The notes below the pieces were generated by a model, which was not told the DNA's origin, made no database searches, and saw only the letters and a program-made list of their open reading frames with translations. A stretch of DNA of 41,321 nucleotides, from the NCBI GenBank assembly GCA_902798755.1, contig CADBYC010000037.1, positions 1-41,321 on the forward strand, written 5' to 3'. Source of the DNA: an uncultured Ruminococcus sp. Lineage in GTDB: Bacteria; Bacillota; Clostridia; Oscillospirales; Acutalibacteraceae. Of the stretch, positions 33,367-41,182 are shown piece by piece (the first letter of the stretch is position 1; each line of letters begins with the position of its first letter). The position numbers and the translations under genes are program-made.

Positions 33367-35727
33367 ATGAGCGAGATCAAAAAGATCCTCAAGCGCGACG
33401 GACGCGCGGTACCGTTCGACAAAGAAAAAATCACCCAGGCGATCTACAAGGCGGCGCACGCCATCGGCGGCAACGACCTCGACAGCGCCGAAGCGCTCGC
33501 GAGCAAGGTCATCGAATACTTAGAGGCGGAGGACAACGACGCTCCCTCCGTCGAGCACGTTCAGGACACCGTAGAGAAGATCCTGATCGAAAACGGCCAT
33601 GCCAGAACCGCGAAGGAGTTCATTCTCTATCGCGCGGAGCGTACCAGAGTCCGTGAAATGAACACCAAGCTGATGAAGGTCTACGAAGACCTGACCTTCA
33701 AATCCGCTAAGGATAACGACGTCAAGCGTGAGAACGCCAACATCGACGGCGACACCGCGATGGGCACCATGCTCAAGTACGGCTCCGAGGGCGCAAAGGA
33801 ATTCTATCAGATGTACGTCCTCAACCCCAAGTTCGCGAAGGCGCACCGTGAGGGCGATATCCATATCCACGACCTCGACTTCCTCACCCTGACCACCACC
33901 TGCTGCCAGATCGACCTGCTAAAGCTCTTCAAGGGCGGCTTCTCCACCGGTCACGGCTTTATCCGTGAGCCGAACGATATCTCCACCTACGCGGCGCTCG
34001 CGTGCATCGCGATCCAGTCTAACCAGAACGACCAGCACGGCGGTCAGTCTGTACCGAATTTCGACTACAGCATGGCTCCCGGTGTCATCAAAACCTACAA
34101 CAAGCGTTACCGCGCGAACCTCGCCCGCGGCGCTGAGCTGCTCGCTGACGACGAGAACGCCAAGGAGAGTATCGAAGCCATCTGCGCGGCTGCGGAGGCG
34201 GCGACAGGCGAGCTTGCTAAGCTCGAATCCACCGCAGAGTACGACGCAAAGGAGCTCGAGCTCCTGACAGAGAAATACGGCGACAAGATTGCCGGCAAGT
34301 TGCAGCGTTTCGCAAAGAAGCACGCTTTGACCGAGACCGACCGCGCGACCTTCCAGGCGATGGAGGCGGTCGTCCATAACCTCAACACCATGCACTCCCG
34401 CGCGGGCGCTCAGGTACCCTTCTCCTCCATCAACTACGGTACCGACACCACCCCCGAGGGCAGAATGGTCATCAAGAATATCCTGCTCGCGACCGAGAAG
34501 GGTCTTGGAAACGGCGAGACTCCGATCTTCCCCGTCCACATCTTCAAGGTCAAAGAGGGCATCAACTACAACCCCGAGGATCCCAACTACGATCTGTTCA
34601 AGCTCTCGTTCCGCGTATCGGCGAAGCGCCTGTTCCCGAACTACGCCTTCATCGACGCTCCCTACAACCTCGCTTACTATAAGCCCGGTCACCCCGAGAC
34701 CGAGATCGCGTACATGGGCTGCCGTACGAGAGTCATCGGCAACCGCCACGATCCGTCCCGCGAGATCACCTACGGCAGAGGCAACCTGAGCTTCACTTCC
34801 ATCAACCTCCCCCGTCTGGCGATCCTCTCCAACAAGAACATCGACTTCTTCTTCGAACAGCTCGACCGTATGCTCGACCTGTGTATCGACCAGATCCTTG
34901 AGCGTTTTGAGATCCAGTGCCAGAAGCACGTCCGCAATTATCCGTTCCTGATGGGTCAGGGCGTATGGATCGACTCCGACAAGCTCTCGATCGACGACGA
35001 GGTGCGCGAGGTCTTAAAGCACGGCACCCTCTCCATCGGCTTCATCGGTCTGGCGGAAGCGCTCGTCGCCCTGATCGGCAAGCATCACGGCGAATCTGAA
35101 GAAGCGCAGAGACTCGGTCTTGAGATCGTGTCCTTCATGCGCAAGAAGCTCGATAAGCAGAGCGAAAAGACAGGACTCAACTTCACCTGTCTCGCCACTC
35201 CCGCGGAGGGTCTGTCCGGCCGTTTTGTCCGCATCGACAAGGAGCGCTTCGGTATCATCAAGGGCGTGACCGACCGCGAATACTACACCAACTCCTTCCA
35301 CGTTCCCGTATACTATCCGATCAACGCCTTTGACAAGATCAAGCTCGAGGCTCCCTACCACGCGCTGACCAACGCGGGTCATATCTCCTATATCGAGCTC
35401 GACGGCGATCCCACCGAGAACCTCGAGGCGTTCGAGCAGGTCGTCCGCTGCATGAAGGAAGCGGGCATCGGCTACGGCTCTATCAACCACCCCGTCGACC
35501 GCGACCCCGTCTGCGGCTACACCGGCATCATCGGCGACTACTGCCCCAAGTGCGGCAGAAAGATCGTCAAGAACGGTATGCAGGTTGAGCGTATCCGCCG
35601 CATCACCGGCTACCTCGTCGGCACCCTCGACCGCTTCAACAACGCCAAAAAGGCAGAGGTCAAGGACAGAGTCAAGCACAGTCTCAGCTCCGCCGACGAT
35701 TGCGGCTGCGACCTCGAAGCGATCTGA
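33367..35727 (+). CDS. nrdD: Anaerobic ribonucleoside-triphosphate reductase
   Basis: 786 residues. An N-terminal ATP-cone (KILKRDGRAVPFDKEKITQAIYKAA, ~5-90) provides allosteric control. The catalytic glycyl-radical barrel follows (HIHDLDFLTLTTTCCQIDL; SRAGAQVPFSSINYGTD). A C-terminal Zn site is VCGYTGIIGDYCPKCGR, and the radical-bearing loop is RRITGYLVGTLDRFNNAKKAEVKDRVKH with the Gly in RxxGYL. It reduces NTPs to dNTPs without oxygen in the cytosol, activated by NrdG encoded ~330 bases downstream. Its AAGGAG lies 13 nt from the ATG, with a minimal ATG-AGT-TAA frame between. NrdR boxes suggest dATP/ATP-dependent repression. Confidence 0.97.
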   Translation: MSEIKKILKRDGRAVPFDKEKITQAIYKAAHAIGGNDLDSAEALASKVIEYLEAEDNDAPSVEHVQDTVEKILIENGHARTAKEFILYRAERTRVREMNTKLMKVYEDLTFKSAKDNDVKRENANIDGDTAMGTMLKYGSEGAKEFYQMYVLNPKFAKAHREGDIHIHDLDFLTLTTTCCQIDLLKLFKGGFSTGHGFIREPNDISTYAALACIAIQSNQNDQHGGQSVPNFDYSMAPGVIKTYNKRYRANLARGAELLADDENAKESIEAICAAAEAATGELAKLESTAEYDAKELELLTEKYGDKIAGKLQRFAKKHALTETDRATFQAMEAVVHNLNTMHSRAGAQVPFSSINYGTDTTPEGRMVIKNILLATEKGLGNGETPIFPVHIFKVKEGINYNPEDPNYDLFKLSFRVSAKRLFPNYAFIDAPYNLAYYKPGHPETEIAYMGCRTRVIGNRHDPSREITYGRGNLSFTSINLPRLAILSNKNIDFFFEQLDRMLDLCIDQILERFEIQCQKHVRNYPFLMGQGVWIDSDKLSIDDEVREVLKHGTLSIGFIGLAEALVALIGKHHGESEEAQRLGLEIVSFMRKKLDKQSEKTGLNFTCLATPAEGLSGRFVRIDKERFGIIKGVTDREYYTNSFHVPVYYPINAFDKIKLEAPYHALTNAGHISYIELDGDPTENLEAFEQVVRCMKEAGIGYGSINHPVDRDPVCGYTGIIGDYCPKCGRKIVKNGMQVERIRRITGYLVGTLDRFNNAKKAEVKDRVKHSLSSADDCGCDLEAI

Positions 35728-35753
35728 AAGTAAGACAACCCAAAAGATTTATT

Positions 35754-35785
35754 GTAGGGGAGCCTTAACCGCTCCCCTACTTTTT
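35754..35785 (+). terminator. Strong terminator after nrdD
   Basis: Perfect 10-bp stem GTAGGGGAGC (35754-35763) and GCTCCCCTAC (35771-35780) followed by T5. It separates nrdD from nrdG, so the latter may need its own promoter or read-through. Confidence 0.9.
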
Positions 35786-35826
35786 CCGACTAAACAGCGT
35801 TCACGCACAGCAAATAAGACGTCTGC

Positions 35827-35935
35827 GTAGGGACGAGCATTGCTCGTCCGGCGTCGCAGATACTTTTTCCCTCTATCTATGGTTTCCGCCTGATTCTACG
35901 CCCATCATTCTCGGACGACCAATGGTCGTCCCTAC
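35827..35935. repeat. MITE-like element, copy 2
   Basis: 109 bases, inverted ends GTAGGGACGA/TCGTCCCTAC. The core (CTCTATCTATGGTTTCCGCC and TGATTCTACGCCC) is nearly identical to copy 3. With the terminator it takes up about half of the 327-base nrdD-nrdG gap; no clear promoter was seen in the rest. Confidence 0.9.
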
Positions 35936-36054
35936 GAAAAGAGAGATTTGCTTCGCGATTAACGCTACAGCATACATTCTTAGAGTTTCCCCATGGAAAG
36001 CCCTAAAAAACAATATGTATCTGCATTCTGCAATTTTTTCAGAAGGAGCACATC

Positions 36055-36576
36055 ATGTCCGATACAAAAACACCCCTGCGCCTCGCGGGCGTCGTCAGAG
36101 AGAGCATCGTAGACGGTCCGGGCATCCGCATGACGGTATTCGTGCAGGGCTGTCCGCACCACTGCAAGGGCTGTCACAATCAGCATACCTGGGACTTTGA
36201 GGGCGGCTACATGAGCTCGGTCGAGCGCGTTCTGGAAGAAGCCGCCAAGGATCCTCTGCTCAAGGGCGTCACCCTCTCGGGCGGCGAGCCGTTCTCACAG
36301 GCAAAGCCCTTGACGGTACTCGCCAAGCGCGCGCACGAGATGGGCTTGAACGTCTTTTGCTACACAGGCTACACCTTTGAGAAGCTCATGAGCCAATTTG
36401 ACGAGCACCCCGAGTACAGGGAGCTCCTCGAGCAGTGCGACTGGCTGGTGGACGGGCCGTTCGTCGAAGAGGAAATGAGCCTGATGCTCCATTTCCGCGG
36501 CAGCCGCAACCAGCGTATCCTCGACGTACCGCAATCCTTAGCGCAGGGCAAGGCGGTACTGTCCGAGTATCATTGA
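36055..36576 (+). CDS. nrdG: Anaerobic ribonucleotide reductase activating protein
   Basis: 173 residues, radical SAM. The motif QGCPHHCKGCHNQHTWDF contains the CxxxCxxC cluster ligands; VTLSGGEPFSQ is the SAM-binding GGE; the C-terminal SLMLHFRGSRNQRILDVPQSL is typical of NrdG. It makes the glycyl radical on NrdD using SAM and an electron donor in the cytosol. SD AAGGAG is seven bases from the ATG. It is separated from nrdD by a strong terminator and a repeat, which is less usual than the tight nrdDG pair. Confidence 0.96.
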   Translation: MSDTKTPLRLAGVVRESIVDGPGIRMTVFVQGCPHHCKGCHNQHTWDFEGGYMSSVERVLEEAAKDPLLKGVTLSGGEPFSQAKPLTVLAKRAHEMGLNVFCYTGYTFEKLMSQFDEHPEYRELLEQCDWLVDGPFVEEEMSLMLHFRGSRNQRILDVPQSLAQGKAVLSEYH

Positions 36577-36617
36577 CGGATTTACCGCCGTCATACAGTC
36601 AAATATACGATCATAAG

Positions 36618-36646
36618 AGAGCGTCGAACTAATCGGCGCTCTTTTT
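36618..36646 (+). terminator. Terminator of nrdG
   Basis: AGAGCGTCGA (36618-36627) pairs with TCGGCGCTCT (one mismatch, ending at 36642) followed by T5. Confidence 0.8.
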
Positions 36647-36663
36647 AGTTAGGAGTGAGGAGT
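36646..36663. repeat. Short heptamer array
   Basis: TTAGGAG-TGAGGAG directly after the nrdG terminator T-run. Confidence 0.7.
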
Positions 36664-36763
36664 TTTTTTGTGGGCATAATGGCGGACAGCGGGAAAAGGC
36701 TTCCTACCCCGAGGGGAAGCCTTGGTTTCATTCCTCGCTCCTAACAGAAAAAGAACCGTCATC

Positions 36764-36873
36764 GTAGGGACGAGCATTGCTCGTCCGGCATCGCAGATGT
36801 TTTTTTCTCTCTATCTAAGGTTTCCGCCTGATTCTACGCCCGTCATTCTCGGACGACCGATGGTCGTCCCTAC
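36764..36873. repeat. MITE-like element, copy 3
   Basis: 110 bases, same inverted ends and core as copy 2. The right flank (36874-36930) is also repeated, inverted, at 41180-41272, making a longer compound repeat. The 536-base gap after nrdG is otherwise filled by heptamers and the next promoter. Confidence 0.9.
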
Positions 36874-36937
36874 GGAAACGTCGGATTGCAACGATTTAAC
36901 CCGAGGATTGCGAAGGCTTTTTGTGTCCTTAAATCCT

Positions 36938-36984
36938 AACTTCTCACTCCTCACTCCTAACTCCTAACTCCTAACTCCTCACTT
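36938..36984. repeat. Heptamer array before the DRTGG module
   Basis: CTAACTT, CTCACTC and CTAACTC units, five to six in a row. Confidence 0.85.
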
Positions 36985-37042
36985 TCCCTCTTTTCGTCGT
37001 TTTACACAACATTCTCACGCGCTTTTTGCCGTATTTGTCCTG

Positions 37043-37071
37043 TTGTAAAACGGCTGATTTTATGGTATCAT
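37043..37071 (+). promoter_or_regulatory. Promoter of the DRTGG/HATPase/hydrogenase-like module
   Basis: TTGTAA (37043-37048), 17-nt spacer, TATCAT (37066-37071), about 40 nt before the first start codon. Confidence 0.6.
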
Positions 37072-37112
37072 TATTGTAACTGTAATAATACATCTTGAAA
37101 GGATGGAAATAC

Positions 37113-37460
37113 ATGGTAGTAAAGGATATTATTGACATCTTAGAGGGCGAAGTCATCTGTGAGGGCGACCTCAACGTAGAGATCAAAACCGCCTGCGGCT
37201 CCGACATGATGAGCGACGTTCTGGCGTTCGTCAAGGATCAGAGCGTTCTGCTGACAGGCCTTGTCAACCCGCAGGTCGTGCGCACCGCGGAGATGATGGA
37301 CATGGCGTGTATCGTATTCGTGCGCGGCAAAATGCCCGATCAGGGTATCATCGACCTTGCCGAGCAGCGCGACATCACCCTCATCAAGACCCGCTACAGA
37401 ATGTTCACCGCCTGCGGCAAGCTGTATGAGGGCGGTCTCTCCGGAGGTACCGCGGTATGA
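37113..37460 (+). CDS. DRTGG-domain protein 1
   Basis: 115 residues from the ATG at 37113, with AAAGGATGG upstream. The sequence MVVKDIIDILEGEVICEGD, SDMMSDVLAFVKDQSVLLTGLVNPQVVRTAEMMDM and FVRGKMPDQGIIDLAEQRDITLIKTRYRMFTACGKLY has the alpha/beta pattern of DRTGG domains. These are small proteins of unknown ligand often found with CBS domains, HATPases and hydrogenases. It is cytosolic. It overlaps the HATPase gene by four bases (ATGA). A relative lies at 40043. A ligand-sensing role is an inference from context. Confidence 0.8.
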   Translation: MVVKDIIDILEGEVICEGDLNVEIKTACGSDMMSDVLAFVKDQSVLLTGLVNPQVVRTAEMMDMACIVFVRGKMPDQGIIDLAEQRDITLIKTRYRMFTACGKLYEGGLSGGTAV

Positions 37461-37885
37461 GCAACATCCATCTTCACTACGACGTCAGCGGCGAGGACTT
37501 CACCCGCGCGGGCGAGGCGTCCGGCGCGGTCAAAAAGCGCCTGAAAGCGCTGGGCTACAACACCGACGCCATCCGCAGGGTCGCCATCGCGATGTATGAA
37601 GCCGAGATCAACATGGTCATCCATGCCGACGGCGGCTTTGTTGACGTAGACATCTATCCCGACCACGTCGAGGTCCTCTTGTCCGACCACGGCCCCGGTA
37701 TCCCCGACGTAGACAAGGCGATGCAGGAGGGCTTCTCCACCGCTCCCGACAACGTGCGCAACCTCGGCTTCGGCGCGGGCATGGGTCTGCCGAACATCAA
37801 GAAATATACCGACGACATGCGTATCGAGACCGAGATCGGCAAGGGTACGGACTTGTATCTGACTGTCAAGGTCAAGGAAGCGTAA
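37457..37885 (+). CDS. HATPase-fold anti-sigma/serine-kinase-like protein
   Basis: 142 residues. GHKL ATPase boxes are clear: N-box AMYEAEINMVIHADGG, G1 LSDHGPGIPDV and G2 GFGAGMGLPNIKKYTD, followed by GKGTDLYLTVKV. There is no sensor or dimerisation domain, so it looks like SpoIIAB/RsbW-type proteins, kinases or switches acting on a partner protein. Such stand-alone HATPases recur next to DRTGG and [FeFe]-hydrogenase genes in Clostridia and Thermotogae (family knowledge). It overlaps the preceding gene by four bases. A heptamer array follows before the next gene. Confidence 0.88.
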   Translation: MSNIHLHYDVSGEDFTRAGEASGAVKKRLKALGYNTDAIRRVAIAMYEAEINMVIHADGGFVDVDIYPDHVEVLLSDHGPGIPDVDKAMQEGFSTAPDNVRNLGFGAGMGLPNIKKYTDDMRIETEIGKGTDLYLTVKVKEA

Positions 37886-37892
37886 TTCTAAA

Positions 37893-38064
37893 GTGAGGAG
37901 TTAGGAGTGAGGAGTTAGAAGTTAGGAGTTAGGAGTTAATGGTGGGCGTTTCCCACATCCATCTGTATTTATCGCTGAGCTATTCCGCTCATACTCTCGC
38001 TATACAAATTCAAAACACGAAGTGTTTCCCACAACTTCTCACTCCTCACTCCTCACTCCTAACT
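37893..38064. repeat. Two inverted heptamer arrays around a short spacer
   Basis: 37893-37939 reads GTGAGGAG/GTTAGGAG and 38034-38064 reads CTCACTC/CTAACTA in the opposite sense, so the transcript could form a long hairpin between the HATPase and Fe-S hydrogenase-like genes. Confidence 0.8.
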
Positions 38065-38081
38065 ATCAACAGGTAAGCAAT

Positions 38082-39356
38082 ATGAACAACAAATATTTCC
38101 ACTCTGTCGAGCTGGACGCGGAGCTGTGCTGCGGCTGTACCAACTGCCTCAAGCGCTGTCCTACCGAAGCCATCCGTATCCGTAACGGCAAGGCGCATAT
38201 CCTCTCCGAGAGGTGCATCGACTGCGGCGAGTGCATCCGCATCTGTCCGCACCACGCCAAGCGCGCCCGTTCCAACAGCATCGACGAAATCAAACCATAT
38301 AAAGTCAAGGTCGCGATCCCCGCGCCCGCCCTGTTCGGTCAGTTCAACAACCTCAACGATATCGACATCGTGCTGACGGGACTGCGCGCCATGGGCTTTG
38401 ACATGATCTATGAGGTCAGCCGCGCGGCGGAGCTTGTATCCGAAGCCACCCGTCAGCTGATCCGCGAGAACGCGCTCAAAAAGCCGATCATCAGCTCCGC
38501 GTGTCCCGCTGTCGTGCGCCTGATCAAGATCCGCTTCCCCGAGCTGTGCGACAACGTCATGCCGCTCTTAGCGCCCATGGAGGTCGCCGCGAAGATGGCG
38601 CGCCGCGAGGTCATCGCGATGACGGGTCTGCCCGACGAGGAGATCGGCGTGTTCTTCATCACGCCCTGCCCCGCAAAGGTGACCGAGATCAACAACCCCA
38701 CCAACTCCGAGAAAAGCGCCGTCACGGGCGCGATCGCTATCTCGCAGATCTATCCCGAGCTGACCTCCAAGATGGACAAGCTCAGCGTGATCGAGCCGAT
38801 CGCGAAATCGGGTCTGATCGGCGTAGGTTGGGCGACCTCGGGCGGTGAAGCCGCCGCTATGCTGGGCGATAAATACCTTGCCGCGGACGGTATCGAGAAC
38901 GTGATCCGCGTCCTCGAGGAATTAGAGGACGAGCATATCCACGGCGTAGACTTCATCGAGCTCAACGCCTGCTCGGGCGGCTGCGTCGGCGGCGTCTTAG
39001 CGGTCGAGAACCCCTATGTCGCTCAGGCGCGTATCCAGAACCTGCGCAAGTACCTGCCCGTTTCCCTGAACCACCTTGAAGAAAACGATATGGACAAGAT
39101 GAAATGGGAGAACGAGCTGACCTTCAACGCCGAGAGCTTCCGTCTGTCCGACGACATCGTTGAGGCGATAGACATGATGGAGAAGATGGAAGAGATCTGC
39201 AAGGACCTGCCCGGGCTCGACTGCGGCTCCTGCGGCGCTCCCACCTGCCGCGCGCTCGCCGAGGATATCGTCAAGGGCAACGCCAAAGAGACCGACTGTA
39301 TCCACAAGCTCAAAGCGAAGATACAGAACGTCTACGACCAGTTAGGTAATCTATGA
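38082..39356 (+). CDS. [FeFe]-hydrogenase-like Fe-S protein (sensor-type candidate)
   Basis: 424 residues from the ATG at 38082; the longer frame reads through a heptamer array. Two N-terminal [4Fe-4S] motifs: CCGCTNCLKRCP (16-27) and CIDCGECIRICP (45-56). The hydrogenase large-subunit domain keeps the H-cluster ligand pattern: SSACPAVV (C141), TPCPAKVTE (C196) and NACSGGCVGG (C297, C301). The canonical TSCCP is changed to SSACP, so the proton-transfer Cys is Ala, as described for putative sensory hydrogenases. A C-terminal Fe-S domain has CGSCGAPTC (381-389). It lacks the extra N-terminal domains of bifurcating HydA. H2 or redox sensing is an inference, supported by the DRTGG/HATPase/PHP neighbours. 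The stop overlaps the next start (ATGA). Confidence 0.85.
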   Translation: MNNKYFHSVELDAELCCGCTNCLKRCPTEAIRIRNGKAHILSERCIDCGECIRICPHHAKRARSNSIDEIKPYKVKVAIPAPALFGQFNNLNDIDIVLTGLRAMGFDMIYEVSRAAELVSEATRQLIRENALKKPIISSACPAVVRLIKIRFPELCDNVMPLLAPMEVAAKMARREVIAMTGLPDEEIGVFFITPCPAKVTEINNPTNSEKSAVTGAIAISQIYPELTSKMDKLSVIEPIAKSGLIGVGWATSGGEAAAMLGDKYLAADGIENVIRVLEELEDEHIHGVDFIELNACSGGCVGGVLAVENPYVAQARIQNLRKYLPVSLNHLEENDMDKMKWENELTFNAESFRLSDDIVEAIDMMEKMEEICKDLPGLDCGSCGAPTCRALAEDIVKGNAKETDCIHKLKAKIQNVYDQLGNL

Positions 39357-39730
39357 GTGAAGTAATACTGACCGAACGCGAACGCGAGTATCTTGACTGC
39401 GAAACGCCCATGATCACTAAGGGCAGCGCCGCCGCGCGCCTGATCACCGGCTTTTTCGCGGGCTTTTTCCAGACGATCTTTGCGCCCTCTTCCGCCTATA
39501 ACAAGGTGGATAAAAGACTGATGCGCACCATTCGCGAGATACGGTATACGAAATACAAAAAAGCGGTGCTCCGCAAGCAGAGCGGCACACCGAAGAAAAA
39601 CGACGAAAAGCTCCTCAAAAAGCTCAACCAAAAGGACTTTATCTTTGACGTAGACAATTTCGATCCCGACGCCTACGCCAAGCAGCTGTATGAGGAATAT
39701 ATGAAAAAGCACCCTGAGAAAAAGAACTGA
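39353..39730 (+). CDS. Unknown basic protein in the hydrogenase-like module
   Basis: 125 residues; no family recognised. MSEVILTEREREYLDCETPMITKGSAAARLI is followed by a hydrophobic segment TGFFAGFFQTIFAPSSAY that is short and amphipathic rather than a clear membrane helix. The rest is rich in Lys/Arg (RTIREIRYTKYKKAVLRKQ) and ends in EKLLKKLNQKDFIFDVDNFDPDAYAKQLYEEYMKKHPEKKN. The ATGA overlap with the hydrogenase-like gene implies coupled translation and a linked role. Confidence 0.65.
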   Translation: MSEVILTEREREYLDCETPMITKGSAAARLITGFFAGFFQTIFAPSSAYNKVDKRLMRTIREIRYTKYKKAVLRKQSGTPKKNDEKLLKKLNQKDFIFDVDNFDPDAYAKQLYEEYMKKHPEKKN

Positions 39731-39799
39731 AGGCTGAAGACTTAAAACTGAAAAATGAAAAACGGCGGTTACTCGCTCTGCTCAGACAATTATCTATTG

Positions 39800-40006
39800 G
39801 GTGCGGGTATCCCGCCAACCATTTTACGATCTTCAGTTTTCAGTATTCATTATTCATGAGGGCGGGCGCTGTCCGCTCATGATAATCGTAGGTGCGTTTG
39901 TGTAGGGTACGGCGCTTGCCGACGTACCGAACCCTTTCCGATCAACCCCACCCAAAAGCGGAGCAAATCTTTGCTTTTATAATTCCTCACTCCTCACTCC
40001 TAACTC
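39800..40006. repeat. Repeat-filled spacer before the second DRTGG gene
   Basis: Contains a GTGCGGG-TAT-CCCGCC hairpin (39800-39816), TTTTCAGTATTCATT short repeats (~39835-39857), the 28-base unit GTAGGGTACGGC...GACGTACCG copy 2 (39902-39929), and a heptamer array (39985-40006). No promoter was found, so the downstream genes may depend on read-through. Confidence 0.75.
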
Positions 40007-40042
40007 TTTAAAATTCCAACTCCTGATTATCGGAGGTACCTT

Positions 40043-40369
40043 ATGACTGTAAACGAACTCAAAGATAAATTGGATCTGAAAGTCCTCGTCGAGGACGATC
40101 TCGACCGCGAGGTGACCGACTGCTACATCGGCGACCTGCTCAGCTGGGTCATGGGCAGAGCGCCCGCGGACAGCGCGTGGCTGACCGTCATGGGCAACAT
40201 CAACTCCATCGCCGTGGCGACCCTCGCGGACGTGAGCTGTATCATCCTCGTGGAGAACGCGGCTCTCGATGAGAACGCGCGCCAAAAAGCCGAGATGCAC
40301 GGCGTGAATATCCTGATCACCGAGGAAAACGCCTACAATCTCGCCGTCAAGATCAGCAAACTGATCTAA
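40043..40369 (+). CDS. DRTGG-domain protein 2
   Basis: 108 residues: MTVNELKDKLDLKVLVEDDLDREVTDCYIGDLLSWVMGRAPADSAWLTVMGNINSIAVATLADVSCIILVENAALDENARQKAEMHGVNILITEENAYNLAV. It has the same fold pattern as the protein at 37113 (GD.LS.V......S.WLTV......V.VA...). GGAGGT precedes the ATG by seven bases. It is twelve bases from the PHP gene and surely co-transcribed with it. The ligand is unknown. Confidence 0.82.
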   Translation: MTVNELKDKLDLKVLVEDDLDREVTDCYIGDLLSWVMGRAPADSAWLTVMGNINSIAVATLADVSCIILVENAALDENARQKAEMHGVNILITEENAYNLAVKISKLI

Positions 40370-40381
40370 GGTATTATTCTT

Positions 40382-41101
40382 ATGCAGAAATATTATTACG
40401 ACCTGCACCTGCATTCGTGTCTGTCCCCCTGCGGCGATATGGACATGACCCCGAACAATATCGTAAATATGGCGAAGCTCTTGGGGCTGGACGTGATCGC
40501 CCTGACCGACCACAACACCTCGCTCAACTGCGAGGCGGCGATCAAGGTCGGCGAGGAGGTCGGCGTGCTGGTGATCCCCGGCATGGAGCTGACCACCTCG
40601 GAGGATATCCACGCGGTATGCCTCTTCCCTACCCTTGAGAAAGCCCTCGCCTTCTCACAGTATGTAGACGAGAACCGTATCCATATCAGGAACAAAGCGG
40701 AGATCTACGGCAGACAGGTCATCATGAACGAGAACGACGAGGAGCTCGGCGAGATCGACGACCTGCTGCTCCCCGGCTCCTTCATCGGTATGTACGACGC
40801 CTACCGCAAGGCAAAGGAGTTCGGCGGTATCTGCTATCCCGCCCACATCGACCGCGACTCCCTCTCTATCCTTGCCGTGCTCGGCGAGATCGACCCCTAC
40901 TGCGGGTTCAGAACAGCGGAGCTGGCGGATATCTCTAAGCTCGACGAGCTGAGAGCGCAGCACCCGATCCTCGACACCCTGAACATCGTCACCTGCTCCG
41001 ACGCGCATTACCTCGAGAACATGAAGGACGCCGCGAACACCCTCGAGCTGCCCGAGCTGACCCGTGAAGCCGTGATCGAATATTTAGACACCCAAAAGTG
41101 A
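40382..41101 (+). CDS. PHP-domain metal-dependent phosphoesterase
   Basis: 239 residues. Metal-binding motifs of the PHP family are visible in order: YDLHLHSCLSPCGDMDM, IALTDHNTSLNC, VIPGMELTTSEDIHAV, CYPAHIDR and VTCSDAHYLENM, a full trinuclear-site set. Known members hydrolyse phosphate esters such as histidinol phosphate or small nucleotides, or act in signalling. The sequence does not identify the substrate. It is the last gene in the window and the last of the DRTGG/HATPase/hydrogenase-like set. No typical SD is seen (only GGTATTATTCTT before the ATG), suggesting coupling to the DRTGG gene. Confidence 0.88.
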   Translation: MQKYYYDLHLHSCLSPCGDMDMTPNNIVNMAKLLGLDVIALTDHNTSLNCEAAIKVGEEVGVLVIPGMELTTSEDIHAVCLFPTLEKALAFSQYVDENRIHIRNKAEIYGRQVIMNENDEELGEIDDLLLPGSFIGMYDAYRKAKEFGGICYPAHIDRDSLSILAVLGEIDPYCGFRTAELADISKLDELRAQHPILDTLNIVTCSDAHYLENMKDAANTLELPELTREAVIEYLDTQK

Positions 41102-41134
41102 CCGTCTTGCTTAAACGCAGGGCGGCGCTTTTTT

Positions 41135-41182
41135 AGTTAGGAGTTAGGAGTGAGAAGTGAGAAGTGAGGAGTGAGGAGTTAA
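41135..41182. repeat. Heptamer array after the PHP gene
   Basis: TTAGGAG, TGAGAAG and TGAGGAG units, about six, immediately before the inverted compound repeat. Confidence 0.85.

Noticed and set aside
33919-34929. 336-codon frame opposite nrdD
   Set aside because: Antisense shadow of a clearly coding, motif-complete NrdD.
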